A stretch of 64,000 bases of DNA from Roseateles saccharophilus (GTDB lineage: Bacteria > Pseudomonadota > Gammaproteobacteria > Burkholderiales > Burkholderiaceae_C), in the NCBI RefSeq assembly GCF_004342485.1, contig NZ_SMBU01000007.1:1-64000 (forward strand). The letters are read 5' to 3'. Shown here piece by piece: positions 16,861 to 27,254 of this stretch. A program made the position numbers and the translations under genes. Within the stretch, counting starts at the first letter, position 1. Each line of letters starts with the position of its first letter. The notes under the pieces were generated by a model. The model was not told the DNA's origin. It saw only the letters and a list, made by a program, of their open reading frames with translations, and did no database searches.

Positions 16861-19695
16861 GTGTCACAGACCCCGCAGGCGACCCTGCAGACGGACGGGC
16901 CATTCCAGCTGACGCGCCGGCGCGTCATCGGCAGCGGCGCGGCGGCGGCCACGCTGCTGGTGCACGAGCTGGCGCTGGCCTTCAAGCCGCCGGCCCTCAA
17001 GCTGCCCGGCGCCCGCCCGCAGCCCGAGGGCACGCCGACCCAGCCGCACATGCCGCCGGGTGCGCCCGACTGGTCAGCCGGGCCGGGCAAGGCGCGCTTT
17101 CGCATCGACGGCCTGGCCAAGGTCACGGGCCAGAAGATCTATGCGCGCGACTTCCGCGCCGCCGACATGCCGGGCTGGCCGCGCGCCGAGCGCGTCGCGA
17201 TGATCCTGCGCGCCACGCGGCCCGGCCTCGCGTTCGCCGGCCTGGACCTGGCTCGCCTGGCCGAGGCCGGGGCCGAGCCGCTGCTGACGATCACGCAGAC
17301 GCCGCTGGCCGGCTTCCCCTGGCCGCAGCGCGACCTGGCCTCGCTGAACCTGAGCCTGCCCTTCTCCACCGAGGGCGCCGACGGCGTCAGGCAACTGCTG
17401 GTGCCGGTGGGCGCGGCGCCGCAGTTCCGCGGCCAGGCCGTGGCCATCCTGGTCTTCGCCGACGCCAATGCCTGCCGCCGCGCCAGGCGCGCGCTGCAGT
17501 TCGAGCCCGGCGTCGTGAAGACGGGGGCGCCGCCACCGCCGCCGCCCCAGGCCAAGGCCTACAGCCCGGTCAACTACCTGACGCGCTACGAGGCCGCGGG
17601 CGTCGCGCCCTTCTCGCAGGTGCAGCTGGGCTGCGAGTCCGACCCCTTCGCGCCGGACTCCAAGGCTCAGCCCTACAACAGCACCGCCAGGGCGCTGCGC
17701 GAGCGCATTGATGCGACGCTGGCCACGCCCGACCCCGCCGTGTTGCAGCTCGGCGGCAGTTACAGCACCCAGGTGCTGGACCCGATGTTCATGGAGCCCG
17801 AGGCCGGCCTGGCCTGGCTGGACGGCGCCGGCAGCGGCACGCTGCACCTCGTGCTCGGCACCCAGGCCACCAACGGCGACGCGGGCGACAGCCTGGCAAT
17901 GTTCGGCAGCGGCTGCCCCATCCAGGCCAAGACCGTGGTGCTGAACTCCTGCTACCCCGGTGGCGGCTTCGGCGGGCGCGACGTGTCCACCTTCCCGCCG
18001 CTGCTGGCCGTTACGGCCGCGCTGGCGGACGGCCCGGTGCGCATCGCCCAGGACCGCTATGAGCAGTTCCAGAGCGGGCTCAAGCAGCTCGCCAGCCACA
18101 TCGGCCAGCGCATCGCGGTGGACCGCAGGAGCGGCCGCTTCCTCGCCTTCGGCAGCCAGCAGGTACTGCCCTCGGGCGGCCAGAACAACTACAGCCAGTT
18201 CGTCGCGATGCTGGCCGCCTACTGCGGCCTCAGCGGCTACGACATCCGCCAGGCCTATGTCGACGCCATCGCCCAGCCCAGCACCGGCGTCGTGGCCGGC
18301 TCCATGCGCGGCTTCGGCGGGCCGCAGGCCAGCTTCGCCGTCGAGACCCTGGTGGACGAGGTGGCCGTGGCGTTGCAGCGCGACCCGATCGCGCTGCGCG
18401 AGATCAATGCGCTGCGCGAGGGCGACCGCACCATCACCGGCGCGCCGCTGACCCAGGCGATGACGCTGCGCGAGATCTGCCGCCGCGCGCGCGAGCAGCC
18501 GCTGTGGCGCGAGCGCGAGGCGGTCAAGGCGCGCAAGGCCCGCGAGGGCGTGCGCTACGGCGTCGGCTTTGCGCTCGCCAACCAGGCCTATGGCACCGGC
18601 AAGGACGGCGTGATGGCCGAGGTGTCGCTGGACGCCACCGGGCGCCTGACCGTGCGCAGCAACTGCGTGGACATGGGCAACGGCTCGGCGACGACGTTGG
18701 CCATCTCCACCGCCGGCTGGCTGGGCCGCAACGCCCACGACATCGTCATGGGCGACGTCGGCAGCTTCAACGCGCTGGACGTGAGCACCTACAAGGGCGG
18801 CGACTGGAGCAAGCCGGACTGGACCGCCGGCTTCGCGATGTCCAGCAGCGCCTGCCTGACGGCCTTCCACCAGGTCCATGTGACGGAGCAGGCCAGCCGC
18901 GTGCTGTTCGAGACCGGCCTGCTGCCGGCCGCCGCCGCGATCTGGGGCGTGCCGCTGGCGCAGTTGCAGGGCAGGACGCGCTGGGAGGCCGGCCGGCTCG
19001 TCGCCCCGGGCCTGGCGCCGCTGCCGCTGCACGTGCTGGCCGCCAAGGTCCACCAGGCCGGGCTGACGGGCGCGGCCATGGTGCATGGGCTGTACGAGGG
19101 TGCCTGGGTGTCGGCCACCTACGACCTGCCCGCCGGCCCGCCGCTGCTGCTGCCCATTGACGGGCTGTCGCTGCGCGCTGGCGGCCAGGCGGCGTGGAAG
19201 CCCTTGCTGCGCCAGGACGTCATCCCGCCCAACCCCGCGGCCGGGCTCTACGGCCGCAGCCTGTACGCGCCGTCGGGCGTGCTGGTGGCCGTAGAGATCG
19301 GGCCCGGGAGTTTTGAGCCGCGGGTCGTTGCCGTGGAGCTGATGGTCGATGCCGGCAAGGTGCTGCAGCCCGACCTGCTGATGGGCCAGGCCCAGGGTGG
19401 CGTCGCGATGGGCATCGGCTATGCGCTGCTGGAGAACCTGCCGCTGGAGGCGGGCGGCGCGGGCGACGGGCGCTGGAACCTGGACCGCTATCACGTCGCG
19501 CTGAGCGCAGACGTGCCGTTGGGGCGGCTGAACATCACGACGTTGCCGAGTGAGGAGCCGACGGCGAAGGGGATAGCGGAAGCGGTGCTGTGCCCGATTG
19601 CGCCGGCGATCGGGAATGCGATTGCGCATGCGACGGGGAAGAGGTTTCGGAGTCTGCCGATCACTGCGGCGGATATCGGGAGGGCTTTGGCATGA
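16861..19695 (+). CDS. molybdenum hydroxylase large subunit (CoxL/IorB type), Tat-exported
   Basis: A 944-residue protein starting with GTG, with GGGAGG upstream. TRRRVIGSG followed by a hydrophobic stretch (residues 18-42) is a twin-arginine signal. Molybdopterin-binding patterns include CYPGGGFGGRD, GSMRGFGGPQ, a QAQGGVAMGIGYALLE segment and, near the end, PTAKGIAEAVLCPIAPAIGNA containing the catalytic Glu of the xanthine oxidase family. The insertions and Tat signal match the periplasmic two-subunit branch (isoquinoline 1-oxidoreductase / membrane aldehyde dehydrogenase), which passes electrons to cytochromes. The iron-sulfur subunit and a dihaem protein follow. The substrate is unknown. 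Confidence 0.9.
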   Translation: MSQTPQATLQTDGPFQLTRRRVIGSGAAAATLLVHELALAFKPPALKLPGARPQPEGTPTQPHMPPGAPDWSAGPGKARFRIDGLAKVTGQKIYARDFRAADMPGWPRAERVAMILRATRPGLAFAGLDLARLAEAGAEPLLTITQTPLAGFPWPQRDLASLNLSLPFSTEGADGVRQLLVPVGAAPQFRGQAVAILVFADANACRRARRALQFEPGVVKTGAPPPPPPQAKAYSPVNYLTRYEAAGVAPFSQVQLGCESDPFAPDSKAQPYNSTARALRERIDATLATPDPAVLQLGGSYSTQVLDPMFMEPEAGLAWLDGAGSGTLHLVLGTQATNGDAGDSLAMFGSGCPIQAKTVVLNSCYPGGGFGGRDVSTFPPLLAVTAALADGPVRIAQDRYEQFQSGLKQLASHIGQRIAVDRRSGRFLAFGSQQVLPSGGQNNYSQFVAMLAAYCGLSGYDIRQAYVDAIAQPSTGVVAGSMRGFGGPQASFAVETLVDEVAVALQRDPIALREINALREGDRTITGAPLTQAMTLREICRRAREQPLWREREAVKARKAREGVRYGVGFALANQAYGTGKDGVMAEVSLDATGRLTVRSNCVDMGNGSATTLAISTAGWLGRNAHDIVMGDVGSFNALDVSTYKGGDWSKPDWTAGFAMSSSACLTAFHQVHVTEQASRVLFETGLLPAAAAIWGVPLAQLQGRTRWEAGRLVAPGLAPLPLHVLAAKVHQAGLTGAAMVHGLYEGAWVSATYDLPAGPPLLLPIDGLSLRAGGQAAWKPLLRQDVIPPNPAAGLYGRSLYAPSGVLVAVEIGPGSFEPRVVAVELMVDAGKVLQPDLLMGQAQGGVAMGIGYALLENLPLEAGGAGDGRWNLDRYHVALSADVPLGRLNITTLPSEEPTAKGIAEAVLCPIAPAIGNAIAHATGKRFRSLPITAADIGRALA

Positions 19696-19769
19696 GCGCC
19701 ATTCAGGCCGGGCCCCGCCGGGGCGAACTCCCGGCACCACTCCTCGCATCAAACCAAAGGCGCCAAGCC

Positions 19770-20294
19770 ATGACCGACCTCGTCCCCGTCCAATTCCACG
19801 TCAACGGCACCCCCGTCGACACCCAAGTCCCCACCGATCTCCCCCTGATCGACTTCCTCCGCGAGGAACTCGGCCTTTCCGGCACCCGCCTGTGCTGCGG
19901 CATCGGCGTCTGCAAGGCCTGCACCGTGAGCGCGCGCCGGCAGCCGGGCAGCCAGGCGCAACCGATGCTCGCCTGCTCCACGCCCGTCGCGCTGCTGCAG
20001 GGCCAGTCCATCACCACCGTCGAAGGCACCGGCAGCATGGCGCAACCGAGCAAGGTCCAGCAGGCCTTCCTGGACCACTTCGCCTTCCAGTGCGGCTACT
20101 GCACACCCGGCTTCGTCATGGCCACCGAGATGCTGCTCGGCCGGCTGCGCGCCAAGCCGATCAGGCGCGAGCAGCTCGACGCCGCCATCGAAGAAGCGGT
20201 GGGCCAGCACATCTGCCGCTGCACCGGCTACGCCCGCTACCACCAGGCGATTCGCGCCGTCGTGCTGGCGGAGAAAGGGCTGGTGGTCGCATGA
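19770..20294 (+). CDS. [2Fe-2S] small subunit of molybdenum hydroxylase
   Basis: A 174-residue protein with two clusters. The plant-ferredoxin type has CCGIGVCKAC with a fourth Cys in PMLAC; the helical type has CGYCTPGF and CRCTGY. This is the standard small subunit of the xanthine oxidase family and shuttles electrons from the molybdenum centre. ATG 19770 is preferred (AAAGG nine bases upstream); an in-frame ATG at 19692 would add a 26-residue tail with no domain. No FAD-subunit gene is present in the cluster. Confidence 0.92.
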   Translation: MTDLVPVQFHVNGTPVDTQVPTDLPLIDFLREELGLSGTRLCCGIGVCKACTVSARRQPGSQAQPMLACSTPVALLQGQSITTVEGTGSMAQPSKVQQAFLDHFAFQCGYCTPGFVMATEMLLGRLRAKPIRREQLDAAIEEAVGQHICRCTGYARYHQAIRAVVLAEKGLVVA

Positions 20295-21304
20295 GACGAG
20301 CCCTGCTGCTGCTGGCGCTGTGCGGCGCAGCCCACGCCGAGACCCTGTTCGACTACGGCCGCCAATGCGCCGAGCAGGTCAGCGAGATCCCGGCCTTCAA
20401 CTGCATGGCCGGCCAGGAGATCCCCATCACCGTCGATGGCCGGCCGGTGCCGGCCGACACCGCGCCCCAGCGCTGCGACCGCCCCTCGCTGCTGCCCCAG
20501 GCCGACGCGCAAAGCCAATGCGTGCCCGGCAGCCGGGCCCTGGTGCTGCGCGACGACAAGACCGCGCAGATCAGCGCCATCTGTCGCAAGCAGCTCGCCC
20601 GGCCGGCCGGCAGCCTGCTGTTCGACGAGATCAACGTCATCTCCCACAGCTTGAAGACCGGCAAGACCTGCTGGTTCACGGCCAAGGCCGCGCCGCCGCT
20701 CACCGCCGCCAGCGGCATCGACGGCCGCTGGGTGCCGTCGCCCAGCAGGCTGACGCGCAAGGCCGAGGCCGCCAGCCCCGACGGCGTCAAGGCCCTGCCG
20801 GCCGACAAGGTCTGGCAGACGCCCCATCAGGTCGCGTGGAGCCAGCCCGCCTGCGTGAACTGCCACGACAGCGGGCCCTTCATGTATTCGCCCTATATCG
20901 CGCAGACCACCCAACTGCCCGGCGACCCCTTCGGCTTCTACGAGCCCAAGGCCATCGGCGAAGACTTCAAGAAGGCCTGGGCCAGGCTCAAGGCCTTCGG
21001 CATCACGACGCGCGGCAACAGCTGCACGGCCTGCCACCGCATGGGCAATATGAACTCCTGCCAGGTCGCGATGCAGCAGTCCACCGGCAATGCGCCTCAG
21101 CAGGGCGGCGACGAGTGGTCCAGGCGCTTCCCGCAATCGCACTGGATGAGCCCGGGCAATCTGCATAGCAAGGCGCAGTGGGACGAGCAGTTCAACGAGA
21201 GCCTGAAGCGGCTGGCGGCCTGCTGCGAGGACCCACAGGGGGCGGGGTGCATGATGGTGGAATACGGACCCAAATCGCAGAAGCGATTGACCAGGGAGAG
21301 GTAG
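20291..21304 (+). CDS. Cys-rich exported protein with two haem c motifs
   Basis: A 337-residue protein with a short signal peptide (RRALLLLALCGAAHA). Two CXXCH sites are present, CVNCH and CTACH, the second preceded by GNS. Eleven or so further Cys residues are scattered through the chain (for example AACCEDPQGAGC), pointing to disulfides. The start overlaps the iron-sulfur subunit stop (ATGA). By position it is the likely electron acceptor of the molybdenum hydroxylase, replacing the usual multihaem cytochrome of such operons. The long non-haem part is not a family I recognise. Confidence 0.75.
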   Translation: MRRALLLLALCGAAHAETLFDYGRQCAEQVSEIPAFNCMAGQEIPITVDGRPVPADTAPQRCDRPSLLPQADAQSQCVPGSRALVLRDDKTAQISAICRKQLARPAGSLLFDEINVISHSLKTGKTCWFTAKAAPPLTAASGIDGRWVPSPSRLTRKAEAASPDGVKALPADKVWQTPHQVAWSQPACVNCHDSGPFMYSPYIAQTTQLPGDPFGFYEPKAIGEDFKKAWARLKAFGITTRGNSCTACHRMGNMNSCQVAMQQSTGNAPQQGGDEWSRRFPQSHWMSPGNLHSKAQWDEQFNESLKRLAACCEDPQGAGCMMVEYGPKSQKRLTRER

Positions 21305-21306
21305 CA

Positions 21307-21885
21307 ATGGACTGGCTTACGTTCATAAGCAAGATCATTGAAGCGCTGGCATGGCCGGCCACGCTGATTGCACTGCTCTGGATGGTCCGCAAGGAGTTGC
21401 CTCAGATTGCCAGCTCCCTGCGAAAGCTGAAGTACAAGGATGTCGAACTTGAGTTCGGGGAAGCGACGAAGCAGTTGGCCGCCGAGGTCAAAGAAGTCGT
21501 CCCTCAGGACGCACCGAAGCTAGATCTGAAGATCGGTCTAGCTACTCGGTCAGATGCGCAAGAGAGACTGACGACGCTGGCGGGACTGGCGCCTCGAGCT
21601 GCAATCCTGGAAGCTTGGTTGTTGGTGGAGTCCGCCGCGGCGGATGCCATCCAAAGAACTGGTTTGGGTAGCGCACCTGCAGTGCCAGGGCCTCAACACC
21701 TGATGCAAAGATTGCAGAAAGGTGGCCTGTTGCGACCGCGGCAGCTAGGAATATTCGAAAAGCTCAGACGGCTGAGAAATGAAGCCGTGCATTCGGCAGA
21801 TGCGAATTTCGCCCAAGGCGCAGTGCTGAGCTACATCGAATCGGCTGTGACGATGGCTGCATATTTGGAAGAGCTGGGCGATTGA
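21307..21885 (+). CDS. membrane-anchored HEPN/DUF4145-like protein
   Basis: A 192-residue protein. A transmembrane helix lies at about residues 8-27, then a charged region and a helical C-terminal domain containing LRRLRNEAVHS. R157-N158 and H162 form the R-N-x3-H (Rx4H) pattern of HEPN domains, here resembling DUF4145. Base composition is clearly lower in GC than its neighbours, with codons such as AAA, GAA, AGA and TTG used freely, suggesting recent transfer. It follows the cytochrome-like gene by two bases but is probably unrelated to it. It might be an RNase or a structural HEPN protein; function is unknown. Confidence 0.6.
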   Translation: MDWLTFISKIIEALAWPATLIALLWMVRKELPQIASSLRKLKYKDVELEFGEATKQLAAEVKEVVPQDAPKLDLKIGLATRSDAQERLTTLAGLAPRAAILEAWLLVESAAADAIQRTGLGSAPAVPGPQHLMQRLQKGGLLRPRQLGIFEKLRRLRNEAVHSADANFAQGAVLSYIESAVTMAAYLEELGD

Positions 21886-21894
21886 GACATCAAC

Positions 21895-22578
21895 TCAGGC
21901 CGCCCTCACAAACCTCATCAACCGCCCCCGGTAGTCCGGCCTCCCCGCCTCCGCACTCAGCAGCGTCTCGCTGAACTCGAACCCCAACCCCGCCATCCGC
22001 TTGCAGAACGCCCCTCTATTGCCGCGGTTCGGGTCCACGATCAGCAGCTCGCAGCGTGGCAACGCGTGCTTCTCGATGAAGGCCGCCAGCGCGCCGCCGT
22101 CGTCGCGCTCATAGAGCACGTCGCTGCCGATGATGAGGTCGAAGCGGCCCTGCACGCGTGGCGTTCCGCTGCCGGGCAGCGCGGCGTCCTCGCCCCAGTC
22201 GCCGTGGCAGTAGCGCATCGGCGCGAGCTCGTTCAGGCGCAGGTTCTCCAGCAGAAAGGCGCCGGCCAGCGGGTGGATGTCGCTGGCCGTGACTTCGGCG
22301 CCGCGGCGGTGGCAGACCAGGCTGGCCAGGGCCAGGCCGCAGCCGATCTCCAGGATGCGCTCGCCCTCGGGCAGGGGCCGCACGGCCATCGCGGCGGCCA
22401 GGTGCAGGCCCGAGGGCCAGACCTGGCCGAACAGCGGCCATTGCGCGGACGAGATGCCCAGCGCCGCGGCGGCGCCCGCCGGGTCGGCGAACTGCTGGTG
22501 GTCGAGCAGGGAGCGGATCTGAAGGTCCGCCGCGCCGCCGATGGCGAGGGTCTGGACCTTGACGTCGTAGCCGGGCAT
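21895..22578 (-). CDS. class I SAM methyltransferase, METTL21/protein-lysine-like
   Basis: A 227-residue enzyme. LEIGCGLALASLVCHRRGAEVTASD is the SAM-binding motif I with its acidic end, and LIIGSDVLYERDD is motif IV. The WPSGLHLAAAMA segment before motif I and the DVLYE motif are typical of the FAM86/METTL21-type protein methyltransferases. Targets cannot be inferred. It is convergent with the low-GC HEPN-like gene nine bases away. Confidence 0.78.
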   Translation of the reverse strand: MPGYDVKVQTLAIGGAADLQIRSLLDHQQFADPAGAAAALGISSAQWPLFGQVWPSGLHLAAAMAVRPLPEGERILEIGCGLALASLVCHRRGAEVTASDIHPLAGAFLLENLRLNELAPMRYCHGDWGEDAALPGSGTPRVQGRFDLIIGSDVLYERDDGGALAAFIEKHALPRCELLIVDPNRGNRGAFCKRMAGLGFEFSETLLSAEAGRPDYRGRLMRFVRAA

Positions 22579-22725
22579 GGGCCCCTTTCGGATGACCTGC
22601 GTGATGAATCGCGATGCGACACGGGGAGGTCAGCGCCGCTGCGGTTCACAGCGGCCGGGCGACAGGCCGGCGGGGCAAGACGGGGAAGGCTGCGCAGCGC
22701 GCAGCCCCGGGGCAGTGTAGGCGGC

Positions 22726-23394
22726 TCAGCTCATCAGGCTGTAGGGCCCGCCGCGCTGCAGCGCGCGCTGGTAGGCCGGCCGCGCATGGATGCGCTCCAG
22801 GAAGGCCTTGATCTTCGGGTAGCCGTCCATCGCCCCGCCGCGCGCCGCGGCGGCCTCCAGCGGGAAGCTCATCTGCACGTCGGCCGCCGAGAAATCGGCG
22901 CCGGCGAGCCAGGGCCGTGCGGCCAGTTCGCTCTCCAGGAACTGCAGCTGCGCGTCGATGTTGGGCTGCACGAAGCTGGAAAGCACCTTGTCGGCGATGC
23001 CCTTGGCGATGGGCTTGACGAAGAAGGGCATGGGCGCGCGCTTGATCTTGTTGAAGACCAGCTTCATCAGCAGCGGCGGCATCGCCGAGCCCTCGGCGAA
23101 GTGCATGTAATAGCGGTAGTGCAGCAGGTCCTGCTCGTTCGTGGGCTTGAGCCGGCCCTGGCCGTACTTGTCCACCAGGTACTCCAGGATGGCGCCGCTC
23201 TCGGCCACCGTCAGCGCGCCGTCCGTGATGACGGGGCTCTTGCCCAGCGGGTGCACGCGCTTCAGCTCGGGCGGCGCCAGCGAGGTCTTGGCATCGCGCT
23301 GGTAGTGTTTGATCTCGTAGGGCAGGTCGAGCTCTTCGAGCAGCCACAGCACGCGCTGCGAGCGCGAGTTGTTCAGGTGATGGACGGTGATCAT
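22726..23394 (-). CDS. glutathione S-transferase
   Basis: A 222-residue cytosolic GST. The thioredoxin-like domain (1-80) has NNSRSQRVLWLLEEL with the catalytic Ser/Arg region, HPLGKSPVITDG with the cis-Pro, and ESGAILEYL, which contacts the gamma-glutamyl group. The C-terminal helical domain has WLAGADFSAADVQMSFPLE, the conserved N-capping box. It may conjugate or reduce electrophiles. The stand-alone gene gives no hint of the substrate. Confidence 0.9.
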   Translation of the reverse strand: MITVHHLNNSRSQRVLWLLEELDLPYEIKHYQRDAKTSLAPPELKRVHPLGKSPVITDGALTVAESGAILEYLVDKYGQGRLKPTNEQDLLHYRYYMHFAEGSAMPPLLMKLVFNKIKRAPMPFFVKPIAKGIADKVLSSFVQPNIDAQLQFLESELAARPWLAGADFSAADVQMSFPLEAAAARGGAMDGYPKIKAFLERIHARPAYQRALQRGGPYSLMS

Positions 23395-23415
23395 GCGGCG
23401 CAGTGTAGGCAGGCG

Positions 23416-23862
23416 CTACGCCGCCAGCCGGGCCAGCTCGGCGCGCTGCCAGTCGAACTCGGGCTGGAAGGACTCGCGCTGCTGCACGGCGCCGTAGCCA
23501 CCCCCGCCGTAGACGGCGGCATAGGCCGCGTATTCGGCGGCGCGCAGCGCCCGGCCGGCCAGCGCGTTGGCGACCGCATAGGAGGCCGACACGGCCGCAT
23601 GGCCCACGCCGTCCAGCGAGCGCGAGCCCGGGTGGTGGTTGGCCAGCCGCGCGGCTTCGGCCGCTGCCGCGTCCAGTTCCTCGCGTGACGCGTGGCCGGC
23701 GACAAAGCGGGCCAGCACGTCGAGGCAGGCGACGACGGCCGGGTCTTCGAGCAGGTGGTGAACGCGCTGCGCGCAGGCCAGGCCGAAACGCAGCCGCAGG
23801 CCCTCGCGCGCTGGCGTATCCAGGGACAGTTCGCGGGCCAGGCGGTCGAGGGCGTCGTCCAT
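23416..23862 (-). CDS. small all-helical protein resembling Imm-5-type putative immunity proteins
   Basis: A 148-residue Ala-rich helical protein without signal peptide. The arrangement of an acidic N-terminus, CAQRVHHLLEDP, a spacer helix, and a C-terminal repeat of small residues (AVSASYAVANALAGRALRAAEYAAYAAV) recalls the predicted immunity protein family Imm-5, but this is a pattern judgement only. It lies 17 bases downstream of the peptide transporter stop and may be co-transcribed with it. No toxin gene is adjacent. Confidence 0.45.
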   Translation of the reverse strand: MDDALDRLARELSLDTPAREGLRLRFGLACAQRVHHLLEDPAVVACLDVLARFVAGHASREELDAAAAEAARLANHHPGSRSLDGVGHAAVSASYAVANALAGRALRAAEYAAYAAVYGGGGYGAVQQRESFQPEFDWQRAELARLAA

Positions 23863-23879
23863 ACCGGCCCGTTCCGGGC

Positions 23880-25373
<1,494 letters not shown>

Positions 25374-25558
25374 TGCGCAGTCGCCCGCGCGTGACTCTGG
25401 TCATGGGTGTTGTGCCGGCTTGCGCGCCGCCGGCGTCGAAGCTGGGCGCATGAGGCCTGCCGGGCAGCCACGGGTGTGGCGCCGGTTCAACGCCGGGGCC
25501 GCGCGAGGGGCCCGGTGGGGGGCATTTCTCGTCATGGCCGGCCCGCACAATCCGCCGC

Positions 25559-26593
25559 ATGGCCTCCACCCCTCGCATCCTCGTCACCGGCGGCAGCGGC
25601 TATATCGCCGGCGTGCTGATCCGCCAGTTGCTGGCCGCGGGCTGGCAGGTCAACACCACCGTGCGCGACCTGCAGCGCGAGCCGGCCCTGCGTCAGCTGC
25701 TCGGCGCCCAGCGCGGCGCAAAAAAGGATCAGCTGCGCTGCTTCGCCGCGGATCTGATGCTTGACGCCGGCTGGGCCGAGGCCGCAGCCGGCTGCAGCCA
25801 TCTGGCGCATCTCGCCTCGCCGCTGCCGGCCGGCGTGCCGCGCGATGCCAACGAGCTCATCGTGCCGGCCCGCGATGGCGCGCTGCGGGCGTTGAAGGCC
25901 GCTCGCGATGCCGGCGCGCGGCGCGTCGTGATGACCTCCTCCGTCGCGGCGATCTCCTATGGCCACGGCCCGGGCGAGCATCGCTTCACCGAGGCCGACT
26001 GGACCGACCTCGACACGCCCGGCATCCCGCCCTATGTGCAGTCCAAGACCGTGGCCGAGCGCGGCGCGCGCGACTGGGTGGCGCGCGAGGGTGGCGGGTT
26101 GGAGTTCTGCACCGTGAACCCCTCCGTCGTGCTCGGGCCCGTGGCCAGCGCGGATTACTCGGCCAGCGTCGTCATCGTGCAGAGTCTGCTGCAAGGGCGC
26201 CTGCCGGCCCTGCCCAACATCGGCTTCGGCATCGTCGACGTGCGTGACGTGGCCGAGCTGCACTGGCGCGCATTGACGGCACCCGGCATGGCCGACGAGC
26301 GCTTCATCGCCTGCGGCGGTTTCCTGTGGCTGCGCGAGATCGCCGCCATTCTGCGCGCCGAACTGGGCGATCAGGCCCGCAAGGTGCCGACGCTGACGCT
26401 GCCGGACTGGAGCGTGAGGCTGCTGGCCAGGTTCAGCCCGCTGGTGCGCAATGCGGCGAGCGAGCTGGGCACGATGCGGCACCAGGATTCAGGCCATGCG
26501 CGGGATGTGCTGGGCTGGGTGCCGAGGGCGCCGAGGGAGGCGATCCTGGCGTCGGCGAAGGACTTGATGGCGCTGGGCGTGCTGGCGCGCTGA
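25559..26593 (+). CDS. NAD(P)-dependent extended-SDR aldehyde reductase/epimerase
   Basis: A 344-residue protein. RILVTGGSGYIAGVLIRQLL is the extended-SDR nucleotide-binding motif, VVMTSSVAAISYG carries the active-site Ser, and YVQSKTVAE is the catalytic YxxxK. Overall it resembles dihydroflavonol-4-reductase-like aldehyde reductases, which reduce carbonyls with NADPH. It is divergent from the peptide transporter; 185 bases between them contain no visible gene. The substrate is undetermined. Confidence 0.85.
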   Translation: MASTPRILVTGGSGYIAGVLIRQLLAAGWQVNTTVRDLQREPALRQLLGAQRGAKKDQLRCFAADLMLDAGWAEAAAGCSHLAHLASPLPAGVPRDANELIVPARDGALRALKAARDAGARRVVMTSSVAAISYGHGPGEHRFTEADWTDLDTPGIPPYVQSKTVAERGARDWVAREGGGLEFCTVNPSVVLGPVASADYSASVVIVQSLLQGRLPALPNIGFGIVDVRDVAELHWRALTAPGMADERFIACGGFLWLREIAAILRAELGDQARKVPTLTLPDWSVRLLARFSPLVRNAASELGTMRHQDSGHARDVLGWVPRAPREAILASAKDLMALGVLAR

Positions 26594-26609
26594 GGCACGG
26601 AGGGCCGCG

Positions 26610-26927
26610 TCAGGCCGGCTTGCGCGCCACCAGCTTCACCTGCAAATCGCAGCCCACGGCCGCAGCGTATTTCTTCAGCGTGGTCAGCGAGGGCGCATGG
26701 CGGCCGGCTGCTTCCAGCCGCGACACGGCGCTCTTGGTCGTGCCCATGCGCTCGGCCACCGCATCCTGTGTCAGGCCGGCCTTGGCGCGCGCCTTGAGCA
26801 TCTGGCCGGCCAGCGCGTATTCGAGCTCCAGCGCGTCATAGGCCTCGGTGAACCCGGCGCGCTTCTTCGCCTTGGCCAGCAGGGTCGCGTGGTCGTGCGG
26901 AACGGGCGTGTACTTCAGGTCAGCCAT
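26610..26927 (-). CDS. HTH antitoxin, HigA-like (XRE family)
   Basis: A 105-residue protein. The C-terminal half is a helix-turn-helix: LKARAKAGLTQDAVAERMGTTKSAVSRLE, then TLKKYAAAVGCDLQVKLV. The ATG at 26927 is chosen over an upstream one because a perfect AAGGAGGT lies five bases before it. Its start overlaps the toxin gene by eight bases (toxin first), the HigBA order. It should bind the toxin and repress the operon, probably through the dyad at 27255-27272. Confidence 0.88.
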   Translation of the reverse strand: MADLKYTPVPHDHATLLAKAKKRAGFTEAYDALELEYALAGQMLKARAKAGLTQDAVAERMGTTKSAVSRLEAAGRHAPSLTTLKKYAAAVGCDLQVKLVARKPA

Positions 26928-27246
26928 GCTGCACCTCCTTGAGGCGCTTACGCGCAAGTTTCAAATCACTGTCGGGCGTCTGCCGCGATTTCTTGATGAA
27001 GGCATGCAGTACGACGACGCGCTTGCCCACAAGGAAGCAGTAGAACGCCCGGCCTATGCCCTCGCGTCCACGCGGCCGGAGCTCGACCAAGCCGTCCCCG
27101 AAGGCGCGCGAGTGCGGCAAGCGCAGGCTGGGGCCATGTCCCATCAGAAGTTCGGCGAGTCGGGCGTCGTCGGCGAGTACATCCACGGGCCAGGACTCGA
27201 TCTCGGCGAGCACCCGGGCGTGGAAGTAGCCGATCTCGAACGCCAT
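26920..27246 (-). CDS. RelE/HigB-like (Gp49 family) toxin
   Basis: A 108-residue protein. LRLPHSRAFGDGLVELRPRGREGIGRAFYCFLVGKRVVVLHAFIKKSRQTP is the typical Gp49/RelE core, with the basic and aromatic residues of the mRNA-cutting site and a C-terminal helix ending in basic residues. It is expected to be a ribosome-dependent mRNA interferase neutralised by the downstream antitoxin. It begins 26 bases after the helicase gene's stop, so the pair could be transcribed both from its own promoter and by read-through. Confidence 0.88.
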   Translation of the reverse strand: MAFEIGYFHARVLAEIESWPVDVLADDARLAELLMGHGPSLRLPHSRAFGDGLVELRPRGREGIGRAFYCFLVGKRVVVLHAFIKKSRQTPDSDLKLARKRLKEVQHG

Positions 27247-27254
27247 GCGGCAAT

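Noticed and set aside
17074-19752. An 892-codon minus-strand frame opposite the molybdenum hydroxylase
   Set aside because: Shadow of a gene with complete motifs; His/Arg/Gln-rich with no family resemblance.
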